The notes beneath the pieces are model-generated. The model searched no databases and had not been told where the DNA came from. It saw only the letters and a list, made by a program, of their open reading frames with translations. Below, piece by piece: positions 55,114 to 64,000 of a DNA stretch of 64,000 bases. Made by a program: the position numbers and the translations under genes. Numbering within the stretch: position 1 is the first letter of the stretch; each line of letters opens with the position of its first letter. The DNA is from Podospora pseudocomata (Eukaryota; Ascomycota; Sordariomycetes; Sordariales; Podosporaceae), in contig NW_026946365.1 in the NCBI RefSeq assembly GCF_035222375.1, positions 1 through 64,000 of the forward strand, in the 5' to 3' direction.

Positions 55114-55998
55114 TCACCACCCATCCACAAACTGAATCTCGGCCACCTTCATGGGCTTCTTGCCAACCTTCATCCACCCGTCCCCATCAACAAACTGCTT
55201 GCCTCTGCTCAGGAGGAAGCGGCGATAGTAATCAGTATCGACACTCGCTTGCTGCAGCACGCATTTACCGCCCTTCCACTCGGCCGGCGGCACGCGCTCT
55301 GCATATAGAAACAAGATAAACTCGTCCAGGTCGGCAAAAATGGTCCGCGAAAACGCTTTGAGAGTGGCTGCCCCCACTGGGTGAGCCCAGGGAGCCATGC
55401 TCATTGACAACCTTCTCAGCCCCCTCGCCCTACCCTTTTGGTTCCTCAGAGGGGATGCACCCGTCTTTCGGAGCCAATCCAACAGGTTCGTCAACCGGGT
55501 GTAATGGAGATCACCGAGCAAGGCGACTGTGTCATGCTCTAGGTTGAGATACAGCGAGCGGGAAGGAAGGAGGTCGCCAGGCCGTTCCGAATTGATCTCT
55601 GGGTCTAGGAGGTGGTGTCGGACGGTAGGAGCGTAAAGGGGAAGCGCAACATTATAGTGCCTGAGAGCTGCCTGGCGGGCTTCTATAGAGACCGAAAGAG
55701 CGACAGGGTTGAAGGAGCGTGATTGCCACTTGGGTTGGTCTTGGTGGTTGTCATCAGCATAGTGGGTGCGGCGGGTGTGAAGGACGACTGTACGAGGAAA
55801 GAATGAGAGACGCCTTTAAGCTTCAACCATTAGTTGGCGGCATGTGAGTTGAGACACGAGAACAAGGAAGCCTGACCATATCTTGAGACGGAGCTCCGCG
55901 GGGAGAAGTGAGAATAGGGAAAACGTTGTGAGGCCCGGGCTCTCATCGGCAGACGTTGAAGAAAACCGCCCATCACTTGGCTCTTGGCTGATGCTCAT
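55114..55998 (-). CDS. 2EXR-domain protein, 273 aa
   Basis: Two exons, 55998-55877 and 55813-55114, joined by a GTCAGG...AAAG intron; phase fits. The start is MSISQEPSDGRF; there is no ATG in the open stretch upstream. The spliced junction gives TFSLFSLLPAELRLKIW followed by RLSFFPRTVVLHTRR, the 2EXR signature (F..F..LP.ElR..IW......PR.v), an F-box-like fungal domain of unknown role that is strongly expanded in Pezizomycotina. The middle has SFNPVALSVSIEARQAALRHY, the usual Cys/Glu-R block, then LYLNLEHDTVALLGD. The C-terminus RKTGASPLRNQ...VAEIQFVDGW completes it. The reading is intact. Confidence 0.88.
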
Positions 55999-56773
55999 CG
56001 TGGTTGAGATTGGAACCTCTCCTACTGCCCTTGAGGAGAGGCTCTCTGTCAAGGTAGCCAGGATGCAGACTCAACTAACCGTTTATATCTGGTTGTAGAA
56101 TTTTTGAGTGTTTCTGGGCCTTCTGCAAAATAAAAGCAAGCAAAAGAACCTCTTAGATGCGGGGGCCAGTGGCTTTTAATTCAGGGCCACCATCCGCAGA
56201 CGATATCCTTTTGGATCCAGGTCGGCATCCTCCGCACGTCTCCGCCTCAACATTTGAATGTCTATTTGGTACTTAATGGTCCAAATCACGAGAATTAAGC
56301 GGTGTGTGAGCCCAAAATTGTAACCGATAAAGATAAAATGTCAGCAGTTGGGCTTATTAGGGTGGGGGATGACAGGGGGGTTAATAGACAGCTCTCCGTG
56401 TGGATTTGACGTCAGCGCGCGCCCTTTTGGGTACCTACATGACTGTCTGGATTTTCGGTCTACCTCCAACACCCCGCTCCTCGAACAGGTCGGTCTGTCT
56501 TTCCCCCAAGCTACTCCGATTCTGCGCCTTTCCATGCTATTCCAGCCAGTGTCGATTTACCCAGTCAAAAGCTACGCATGTGAGGCTGTACATAGACTAC
56601 TCAGGCGGGCAGTCAATGTCAACATCCGGTATGGAACGAACGCAACCATTGTTAATATTGAAATTCTGACATGAGCGGACTGAACACATCAAACCATACC
56701 GCGATCCAAGCTCAAGCAAATTTCCAGATACCCCAAGGCCCAAAATACCCCTTTCAACTGAACAATGGAGTGA
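55999..56773. other. Intergenic, no gene seen
   Basis: Upstream of the 2EXR gene and downstream of the P450. No motif was recognised in the overlapping rightward frames at 56348-56674. Confidence 0.45.
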
Positions 56774-58563
56774 TCACTTCGTCGTCACCGTCATCAGCAT
56801 CCCATCTACCGGCTTAGCAGTTACCTGTTGATTCTGGCAACCCGTGTTAGTGGTAAACCTGTGAAATAGGTATGTACAGACAAGCTTACATTGTACACTG
56901 GTTTGCCCTTGAGACGGCATTTTCGTGTTGGTTCAAGAATGAAAGTTCCCTTTTCATTCCTTTCCAGCTCTCCCAAGCCCACCTTGGAAAAGGTGTATTT
57001 TCTTGCCACAAACGCAATGATGACCCTTGCTTCGATCGTGGCAAGGTCCTGGCCGATGCAGTTTCTGGGACCGCGTTCAAACGGTCTCCAAGAGCTGGCG
57101 GGAAACCGTCTGTCTTCTTCGATGGTGCTGTCCCCGTCGTTGCTCGAGCTCATAATCCCGCTCTTGTCGCCTAGCCATCTGTCCGGCATGAACTCGTCCG
57201 CAGTATCACCAAACACTTGAGCGTCTCGCTGTATGATGGTGGCGCAGTTATAAACCACCATGCCATCGAGACACAGTTGTTGTCCTTCAGGGGTTTGCAC
57301 AACGAAGTTGCTTCCTGGTGGCGCCATCCTTGCCGTACCAGCTGGTGGGCATAGGCGCAGCGTCTCCTTGATGACGGCGGTGGTGTAGGCCATGTTGTTG
57401 AGCAATTCATCCCCTCCCGGACTCAGCAGCTTGTGCTTCATCAGCTCGAAGCTTTCACCTGATTCGGGGCCGAAGAGGGCATCCAGCTCTGCAACTAGTG
57501 CCTCGTGCGCTTTGGGGTACCGATGAAGAAAGTAGAATGCCCAAGCGAGAAGAATCGAGGTCGTGTCGTGCCCTGCAAACAGGAACGTCTTTACCTGATC
57601 GATTGTCTGAGCCAGCAGCTGCTCGTCGAGCACGTCGTGTCCCTGCAGTGACAGGCTCAGCACACTGCGCTTTTCCTGTGGCTGCTCCTCGCCATGCTTC
57701 AGCCGAATCATCTGTTCCAGAAGGGAGTCGACCTTTTTCCCAAGACGGAATCGTTTGAGGGCCAGCTTTGGATAACACCACCACGGAAGCATGTTGCTTC
57801 TTCCATGAAATGTCTGGACTAGTTGATCATAAACCCTGATGAACTCGCCCTCTCTGGAAGAGTCGGGGATCTGGGCGTCAAAGTCGATGCCCATCGTCAC
57901 CGCCCCGATGATGTCAAATGTCAAGCTGATAATGAGGTCGGTCAAGGGGAAAGATTGGCCATTTTCGCAGAGCTTGTTCAGTCTACCGAGGAAGATCTCA
58001 GTCTTGTCAATGATACAGGGGAGCAAGGTCATGAGGTGCTTCGGCGCGAATCCAGGGTTGTACTGCTTTCTCATCGACTTCCATTCCTCTCGCTGCTTGG
58101 ACAAGATGGAGTGAGGCCCGATGAGGTCCACAAGGTCGGCTATAGTAGGGGATTTTGGGGCGCTCCAAGGATACTGCTTCGTCGCTTTCGACAGCTGCTC
58201 GGCCACCTCATGAGACGAAATGACGGCCATGGGATACCTGGCTGGCCAGAGGTCGACGAGAAGCACAGAAGGGTTACCGGCAGCTTTGACCATGTCACGG
58301 AAGATCCAGTCTGTTTATCTATTAGCGACTGGTCACCAGAGTACAGGAGTAATACAAGATCTGGATAGCAACTCACCAATATGCAGATCAGGGAGGTCAT
58401 TGTTTTTGACTGTAAACTCATGAATGGTCTTCATGTGTCCCCAAATAAAAGACGGGGTAAGCTGTGGAAAGTGGGCATACTGCTTGAACCTGCGATGCCA
58501 CACCGTCGCCAAAAGATACACGCCAACCGGGAGCAAGGCCCAGAGCACAAGATGGCTCGCCAT
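56774..58563 (-). CDS. Cytochrome P450 monooxygenase, 552 aa
   Basis: Three exons, 58563-58377, 58310-56890 and 56824-56774; introns GTGAGT...ACAG and GTAAGC...ACAG; phases agree. The N-terminal anchor is MASHLVLWALLPVGVYLLAT, followed by a basic patch. The I-helix AGHDTTS carries the oxygen-activating Thr, the K-helix ExxR is KETLRLCPPAG, the PERF-like motif is MPDRWL, and the heme-binding loop FERGPRNCIGQ carries the Cys ligand. I chose the spliced 3' end because it gives PVYNVTAKPVDGMLMTVTTK, the usual fungal CYP ending, rather than the read-through to 56821. It is an ER-bound oxidase; the substrate is unknown. Similarity in layout is to CYP clades used in secondary metabolism or xenobiotic oxidation. 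Confidence 0.92.
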
Positions 58564-59096
58564 TTCTTTTGTTTCTGTTATCTGTGAGTCTGATTTCAGG
58601 CTCAGGTTAATCACTTGTGCAGACTTACAGTGCGGATGACTCAATAGGCAGATTTGCTGCAGAAGTTGGGAACAGACAAGAGGACTTTATCAATTTAAAG
58701 GGGGAGAACGGGCATGAAGGGTGTCCCAGCGTTGTCCTCAGGTGGGGTTCGCCTGTTGGCTGTTCCCGCACCACTCGTTTGTTGCAAAACAACCAGGATT
58801 GAATGAATTCTGCATGGAACTTGGGTAGCTGGTGGTCTTTTTGGTGGCGGTGAAACAGTGGGTAGCCTGTAGGTGAGAGTGTACCTACCCTACCTACCGA
58901 TATTGCCACACCTGAACCTGGGACACAACATGAACGCCACGGAAACCCATGGCAACATTTTGACTGGATACCATATTGTCGCTGAATGGTTTATACAGAA
59001 GACGTTGACGAAGGGGTGGTCCTACCCGCGTAACTTCCGGCTAAAGACACCCTCCAATGCAACGTGGCCCAGGTACTATGTGATCCCGACACGGCC
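58564..59096. other. Intergenic, no gene seen
   Basis: Promoter side of the P450 and 3' side of the thioesterase-like gene. No coding feature was accepted. Confidence 0.45.
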
Positions 59097-60133
59097 TCAG
59101 ATCTTCCCAATCTCCCGGCCTCCGGTGTTTCTTTCGCTGCCCAGGATCAAATTGACCTGGTTGCTGACCCCGATCAACTCCCCCTTTTCGTCCGTAATCA
59201 CCACTTCCAGGTCCAGTCTTCCGTTTCTGATCTCTTTGCTTTGCATCCTCAACCTGAGCCACTCAACCCCCTTTTCCTCGGGCAGCGAACGTTTCAGTTC
59301 CAGACTCATCACGATCGTCGGATACCAGAACATCTCGGTCGCTTTGAATGGCTTATCTGTTTCGCCGCCTGGAGGGGGCCGAAACGCTTCGACGACGTAG
59401 GGGAAAGCATCACTGACGAGCCCGAGGGAAGAGTTTGTGAACCCCTCTGACGGGATCTTGAATCGCATCCACAGGTCGATTACACTCGGGTGCTCCTGTC
59501 CCCGCTTTGGAAAGTAAAAATGGCAGTTGTCCAAAACCCGTGCGTATGTGCCAAACGCTCCGGAAGATCCAAGGTCGAGCTCCCGCCAGTTGTCATCCTG
59601 TCTCTTTGATTTCAACAGGGAAAAGTCTGGTGAGGCAGTCTTGGACGGCAATGACCACACAGTGGGCAGTGTGAGTCCTTGCTCTCTGGAGAGATCCGTC
59701 ATGGTCAGATAGGCCGTGATCTCGGCCCGGGACGTTCCCTTGGTAATCCAGGGCGCTTGGTCAAGTAGTCCTCGTTGGTAGAGTGTCAGATGAAGCATCG
59801 AGAACTGTCTTCCTGGCTTGGTTTCCGAGATGATGATGATAGCAGGGCCAACTTCGGTTCGATTGAGAAATTGAAAATGCGACGTCATGGCATCTTTTTG
59901 GTGTTTTGATGCCAAATGCAAACGGGCTGCCTCCAACAGGCAAGATGCGGAATACCCGCCATTGGGGACTGCAGTTGATGTCAGTCAGAGTACCTAGGTA
60001 TAAGAGGGCAACCGAGAAAGGACGGAATCATACCAGTCCCAATGCAATAGGAGTCCAGCAGGTTAGTTTTGTATGTGTGAGAGTCGAGTCTCTCCACCTT
60101 GATGGCTTGGGAAAAAGGGATGAGGGCAGACAT
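59097..60133 (-). CDS. Thioesterase-like (hotdog-fold) superfamily protein, 323 aa
   Basis: Two exons, 60133-60034 and 59968-59097, with a GTATGA...GCAG intron and a CTGAC branch; phases agree. It begins MSALIPFSQAIKVERLDSH. The spliced join gives YCIGTVPNGGYSASCLLEAA, the usual V-P-N-G-G-Y entry of this acyl-CoA thioesterase-like family. FLNRTEVGPAIIIISETKPGRQ and SMLHLTLYQ follow in the first hotdog repeat. The second repeat has DLWMRFKIP, a DAFPYVVE, FWYPTIVMSLELKR, LRLRMQSKEIRNGRLDLEVV and DEKGELIGVSNQVNLIL. It probably hydrolyses or binds an acyl-CoA; the catalytic acid cannot be assigned by eye. Confidence 0.88.
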
Positions 60134-60479
60134 GATAACAGGTGCAAAGAAGTACTGTCTGATTTGTTGCTACAAGACTCTGAAAGATCTGATGGACCTG
60201 TAAACAGGTTTATTACATACAGACCTGCAGCTCAACTATACATAAGAGCTCCATGTGGTAGAATAATCAAGCAAATAGACCCACAGCTGACCTCGGCTGC
60301 CGTAGAAAGAAATCCGAAGTCCGTTCGTCCACCACCACCACCTGATGCAGCCTGGTCCTGATCAAGCCAAGTAGGAATGTTATAAAAACTGAGTGTGCCT
60401 GTATCAAAAGACCACACCAAGGGAGTTATTGCCGGCAAAAAAAAATAAAGACTCTTGATCATCAATGATCAAAAGGTTT
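60134..60479. other. Intergenic, no gene seen
   Basis: Between the thioesterase-like gene and the tRNA. An A-rich run at about 60438-60446 (T-rich on the tRNA's strand) lies about 34 bp past the tRNA 3' end and may serve as its Pol III terminator. Confidence 0.45.
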
Positions 60480-60567
60480 GGACAATATGGGAATTGAACC
60501 CATGACCTTTCACAGGACGCAGTTGTATGGATGCGAAGCGAAAATCATACCCCTAGACCAATTGCCC
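60480..60567 (-). tRNA. tRNA-Ala(CGC) with a 17-nt intron
   Basis: Leftward, the gene starts GGGCAAT and ends ATTGTCC, forming a full 7-bp acceptor stem with a G3:U70 pair, the main alanine identity element. The D-arm is GTCTAGGGGTATGA. The anticodon stem TTCGC/GTGAA encloses TTCGCA...T, giving anticodon CGC. The T-arm is ATGGGTTCAATTCCCAT. An intron (60531-60515) lies after the base next to the anticodon and contains TGCG, which can pair with CGCA of the anticodon, as is usual in fungal pre-tRNAs. The D-arm also resembles fungal tRNA-Pro, so isotype rests on the anticodon and G3:U70. Confidence 0.9.
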
Positions 60568-61109
60568 TAGTTATTGAAAACAAATACTAGTTTTACCATA
60601 CATGATTGGCTTTACTCCCATCTCTTGCCAACCAAGCAGGGACCCTTGGAAGTTGGACCTCGGCTCTGTCAACCACAGCTGCGATTCACATCCTTGAAGA
60701 CCATGGAAACCCCATCTTCACATGTCAACTGCAACGTTGTCTACCGCACCTCAAACTCTTGGAATCCCAACAATTCCAGAACCTGCTATCCAAGTCGTTG
60801 CTATTTGGGCTCACCTCACATTTTCCATGCTGATTTGTCTCGATTGGCGACACTGCTGGTTGACAAGATGGACGCATCCCTGCAGCGCAGCAGGCGGTTC
60901 GAGTTCAACTTCTTCCCAGCCCCACCCGAGATGTTCGCAAATGTGGATTGCCAGCATGCTTTGTTGGGGAAGAAGGGGCAGGGTGCTTTGTAGAACATTG
61001 GTTGACTGACGATAAATTATCCCAGGTCCAGTTTACGGTGGTGTACTTTTTTCTTTGGCTTTGTTGACATTCGCAAACTCCCAGCGCTTCAACCTGACTG
61101 ACCACCACG
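60568..61109. other. Intergenic, no gene accepted
   Basis: Overlapping frames at 60574-60993 and 60722-61009 lack motifs. This is the promoter region of the DUF829 gene. Confidence 0.4.
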
Positions 61110-62078
61110 ATGACCAACGCCGAACCGCCACCGCCTCCCGCCTCGGGGCCCGAAAATCATCCCGATGAAGCACCGTTGCTGAAAACCTTCACCCGCCTCA
61201 GCAAGCAAGTCTACGTTCAAGAGCCCGTTTCCTCTCCTCCCCCAGGCGCTCACGAAACCGATCCAACAACCGTGATCATATATGGCTGGGGGGATGCCGC
61301 GCCGAAACATCTGTCCAAATATGTTACTGGCTACACGACGCTATTTCCCTATGTCCGCTTGGTCCTCATCTTCTCTCCGATCCTCAAGACGCTGTACCAG
61401 ACCCTCGACTCTCGTTCAAAAACCATGATACCCGTGATCGAGGCCCTCTACGGGCCCATTTCCTCCCTTGGCTCCTCTGCCGTGCCCTCCAAGGCCGAGT
61501 CCAAAGAACGAATCCTCCTGCAAGTCATGTCCAACACTGGAGGGATGAACCTGGCCGCCACCATGTACGCTTTTACTAGAGCCCAGCCCACTGAACCAGC
61601 TCAGGTGTTCCCCTATGACCTCATGGTCCTTGATTCAACACCAGGGAGCACCGCCTTCCTTCCCAACATTGCTCCTTGGTCACGAGCCATGGCAATAGGA
61701 GCTTCGAGAGTCTTGCCTTTTCTCCCCTTTATCGTCATCCAGGCGATGGCGGCGCTGTTCCTCGCAACGCTGCATGGCGTTGGTCAGATCATGGGAGCTA
61801 CTTCTGCAGCAGTGTTCTCTGTAGCCGCCGTAAACGATCCATCATTGTCCGACATCACCTCGAAACGGCTATACCTCTACAGCAAAGAAGACGACATCAT
61901 TCATTGGGAGGATATTGAAAGGCACGCGGCAGATGCAAAAAGCAAGGGATGGGACGTGTCGGCCGAGACCTTTGAGGGCACCCCCCATGTTGGCCACATG
62001 AAAGCCCACCCGGACAAGTACTGGACTGCCATCAGCGCAGCATGGAAAGATGCAGTCAAGAAACGAGACCATCAGTGA
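61110..62078 (+). CDS. DUF829/PaxU-like (TMEM53) alpha/beta-hydrolase-fold protein, 322 aa
   Basis: A single exon. After a Pro-rich N-terminus (MTNAEPPPPPASGPENH) the domain begins TTVIIYGWGDAAPKHLSKY, the G-W-(G/L)-D-A strand-turn typical of DUF829. Then come NTGGMNLAATMYAF at the nucleophile-elbow position, where the usual GxSxG is altered (S-N-T-G-G), and DLMVLDSTPGS. Late in the domain, KRLYLYSKEDDIIHWEDIE supplies the acid and GTPHVGHMKAHPDKYW the terminal His. PaxU of the paxilline cluster is a member, but most copies lie outside clusters. Two hydrophobic helices (FIVIQAMAALFLATLHGV) may contact membrane. The enzymatic role is unproven. Confidence 0.9.
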   Translation: MTNAEPPPPPASGPENHPDEAPLLKTFTRLSKQVYVQEPVSSPPPGAHETDPTTVIIYGWGDAAPKHLSKYVTGYTTLFPYVRLVLIFSPILKTLYQTLDSRSKTMIPVIEALYGPISSLGSSAVPSKAESKERILLQVMSNTGGMNLAATMYAFTRAQPTEPAQVFPYDLMVLDSTPGSTAFLPNIAPWSRAMAIGASRVLPFLPFIVIQAMAALFLATLHGVGQIMGATSAAVFSVAAVNDPSLSDITSKRLYLYSKEDDIIHWEDIERHAADAKSKGWDVSAETFEGTPHVGHMKAHPDKYWTAISAAWKDAVKKRDHQ

Positions 62079-62333
62079 CATGTGCGAATGAGGAATACTG
62101 GAGAGACTAGAGATCAACTGGTAATACTTGCCCATTATATTCCTATTGCATGGAACCTGTAAAATGCTGGCGAAAAGTCAAGATGGGGGCATCGCAGTCT
62201 CATTGGATCTTGGTTCTAGGTAATAATTTGAGAAACCCACATGGCCTTTTGAGCAAGGTTGTCCCGTTGTTCACCCTCCCCCACGGGCAATTGTGTTTGT
62301 CCACCTATTGCCCCATGCCTACCACGGCACACC

Positions 62334-64000
62334 TTACAAGGTGCCGGCAGTCTTGAACGCCTTGAGGCAGTCCTCAACCTTGGCCTTCATGGTCTTCTCA
62401 CCCTCTCTGACCCAGACACGAGGGTCGTACTTGATGGTTGTCAGTATAACCAAAACAAGAAATGTGGGGACACGTCACTACACTCACCTTCTTCTTGTTG
62501 GGCTTGTTCCCGCCTTCGGGGTTTCCGACTTGGGTCTTGAGATAGTCAATGTTGTTGGTGACATAGTCTCTGATGCCCGTCAAGTAAGCCCACTGCAAGT
62601 CGGTGTCTACGTTCACCTTGACGACACTATTCTCTTGTTAGCATCTCGAACGGGCTAGTCTTGACATGTGCAGGGGCAATTTACCCATGGCTGATCGCAG
62701 TGTGGTAGTCTGACAAGGAAGAACCAGATCCGCCCTGTGACAAACTCGTTAGCATAATCGGTCTTGGCGTCTCTGGCAAGGACCTTGGCTCGCATCCCAG
62801 TTTGTAAAGAACCAAAAGTACTCGAGTGTGAAGGAATCACGTAGCTCAGAGGCAAGAGAGCCTCATCGTTTCGAGGCCTGTTCAAGAACAAACCGTGGTG
62901 AACGTGCGCCAAGAGTAGAGGTCCTGCAGCCTGGGTATGCGAGCCCAGAGTAGGACGACGAAGGGAGGATTCTCACATGGAAGACAAAGAAGACGGGCTT
63001 GTCCTCGGAGAACTTCAGCTGCTCCTTGACATAGGCCTGGTGCTTGCCCAACAACTCAGGGTGACTGGCAAGATGAGATTGTGGTTTAGTAAGTTGACTC
63101 ACACGGTGCGCGTTTTAGCATAGAGTAAGACATACAGCTTGACATTTCCAGGGGCGTAGACGCCGTGAACATTGCCGAAGCCAGCAGCAATGCTGAAGTA
63201 CGGTGAGATGTCCTTGAAGGCGTTGTAGATCTGCAAGATGTCCTCGGGCTGTGTGTACAAAGCGGAGTTGTCAACACCAGAGTCTGGATACCTCAGGTTA
63301 GCAAAGCGCATCTCTGTGTCACCAAGTTACCTACTATCGACACCGTCCTCCTCGCCGCCAGTGATACCAATCTCCATCTCGAGCCACTGCTTAAGAGGAG
63401 CCATGCGCTTCAGGTAACGGACGCAAGTCTCAATGTTCTCTTCGACGGATTCCTCCGAGAGATCAAGCATGTGACTGCTGAAAAGGGGCGTGCCGTTCTT
63501 CTTGAAGAACTTCTCGTCCTCCTCGAGCATGCCATCGAACCATGGAAGGAGCTTCTTCGCGCAGTGATCGGTGTGGAGCACCACGGGGATGCCGTACGAA
63601 GGGGCGATGGCACGGATGTAGTGGGCGGCAGCTATCGCGCCAGCAACGGAGGCTACAAATCCTCAGCATCAAACACCACTAGAAACAAGAGATGGGGGGA
63701 CTCACCTTCACGCTTCTCAGAGCTGTCCTTGATGCCCTTTCCAGCGAAGTAGGCGCTAGTCGCCAAAGTCAGCACTTGCAAGGAGAATTGTAGAGCAAAC
63801 CAATGGTGACTTACGCTCCACCTTGCGATGTCTGGAGGATGATGGGAGCCTTGGAGTCACGGGCTTGGGGGTCAAGGTTAGCAAAATCACACATGGGACT
63901 TGGGGAGGAACCTACCAGCCTCAAGGGCGGCGACAACAGTCGAGCTCGAGGTGACGTTCACGGCAGGAATCGCAAACCCGACCTTGCGGGCGTGCTGGAA
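62334..64000 (-). CDS. fba1: Class II fructose-bisphosphate aldolase, 5' end outside window
   Basis: The enzyme cleaves fructose-1,6-bisphosphate to glyceraldehyde-3-phosphate and DHAP in glycolysis. The last exon (62429-62334) encodes YDPRVWVREGEKTM to the stop. Read leftward, the zinc site HTDHCAKK lies near 63570, SSHMLDLSEESVEEN near 63460, EIGITGGEEDG near 63370, GFGNVHGVYAPGNVKL near 63165, then HPELL, FFVFH and GGSGSS near 62720, and VNVDTDLQWAYLTGIRDYV near 62590. At least seven short introns interrupt it, for example 62430-62484. The N-terminus and promoter lie beyond 64,000. This is an intact housekeeping gene and marks return to core genome. Confidence 0.95.

Noticed and set aside
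56821-56889. Read-through C-terminus of the P450
   Set aside because: A GTAAGC...ACAG intron with a CTAAC branch gives a better conserved ending, so the unspliced tail was not used.
60574-61009. Overlapping 75-139 codon frames after the tRNA
   Set aside because: No signal peptide, domain or splice logic; probably chance frames in a promoter region.
1-64000. CRISPR arrays, operons, ribosome-binding sites
   Set aside because: The sequence is eukaryotic nuclear DNA; no regularly spaced short repeats with unique spacers were found.

Overview
This window is a chromosome end of a filamentous ascomycete. It opens with 15 perfect AACCCT units (TTAGGG on the other strand). The genes carry short 50-70 nt introns with GTAAGT/GTATGT donors and CTAAC/CTGAC branch sites. 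The families are typical of Pezizomycotina: HET, fungal rhodopsin-like, DUF1996, 2EXR, Rtt109, CmcJ/AsaB-like and telomere-linked helicases. A sordariomycete is likely; the species cannot be named from sequence alone.

Bases 1-10,530 are the subtelomere proper. Two diverged telomere-linked RecQ helicase (TLH) genes lie head-to-tail, both with the 3' end facing the telomere, and the outer one stops exactly at the first telomere repeat. Each reads, from the N-terminus, as an OrsD-like zinc-finger region, a region with tyrosine-recombinase-like residues (R, K, R-H, H, Y), a RecQ helicase core and Cys-rich C-terminal modules. Both have several frame changes. Behind them lie two families of tandem subtelomeric repeats (about 210 bp and 184 bp); the first contains telomere-like sequence and a 13-bp inverted repeat.

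Bases 10,530-30,600 are an accessory zone. It holds two small secreted Cys-containing proteins (effector-like), a DUF1996 secreted protein, an NmrA-like oxidoreductase, a conserved fungal protein of unknown role, two membrane proteins, an MFS transporter and an orphan acidic protein. A HET-domain gene and a rhodopsin-like (PTH11-type) gene are in decay.

Bases 30,600-42,560 are a nest of transposable-element fossils that splits an amino-acid permease gene in two. From left to right it contains AT-rich unidentified sequence, an antisense WD40 fragment of the kind found in NACHT/NLR proteins, the 3' end of one Ty3/Gypsy element, a nearly full-length Ty3/Gypsy chromovirus with an antisense ORF near its 3' end, and the 3' half of a Fot1/Pogo-like DNA transposon interrupted by a solo LTR with a 5-bp target duplication.

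Bases 44,250-64,000 grade into ordinary core genome: a CmcJ/AsaB-like oxidoreductase, a secreted beta-propeller, an oxalate-decarboxylase remnant, a SET-domain lysine methyltransferase of the SETD6/Rkm4 group, Rtt109 (H3K56 acetyltransferase) divergent from mitochondrial ribosomal protein mL57/MRPL15, a 2EXR protein, a cytochrome P450, a thioesterase-like protein, an intron-containing tRNA-Ala(CGC), a DUF829/PaxU-like protein and, running off the right edge, class II fructose-bisphosphate aldolase.
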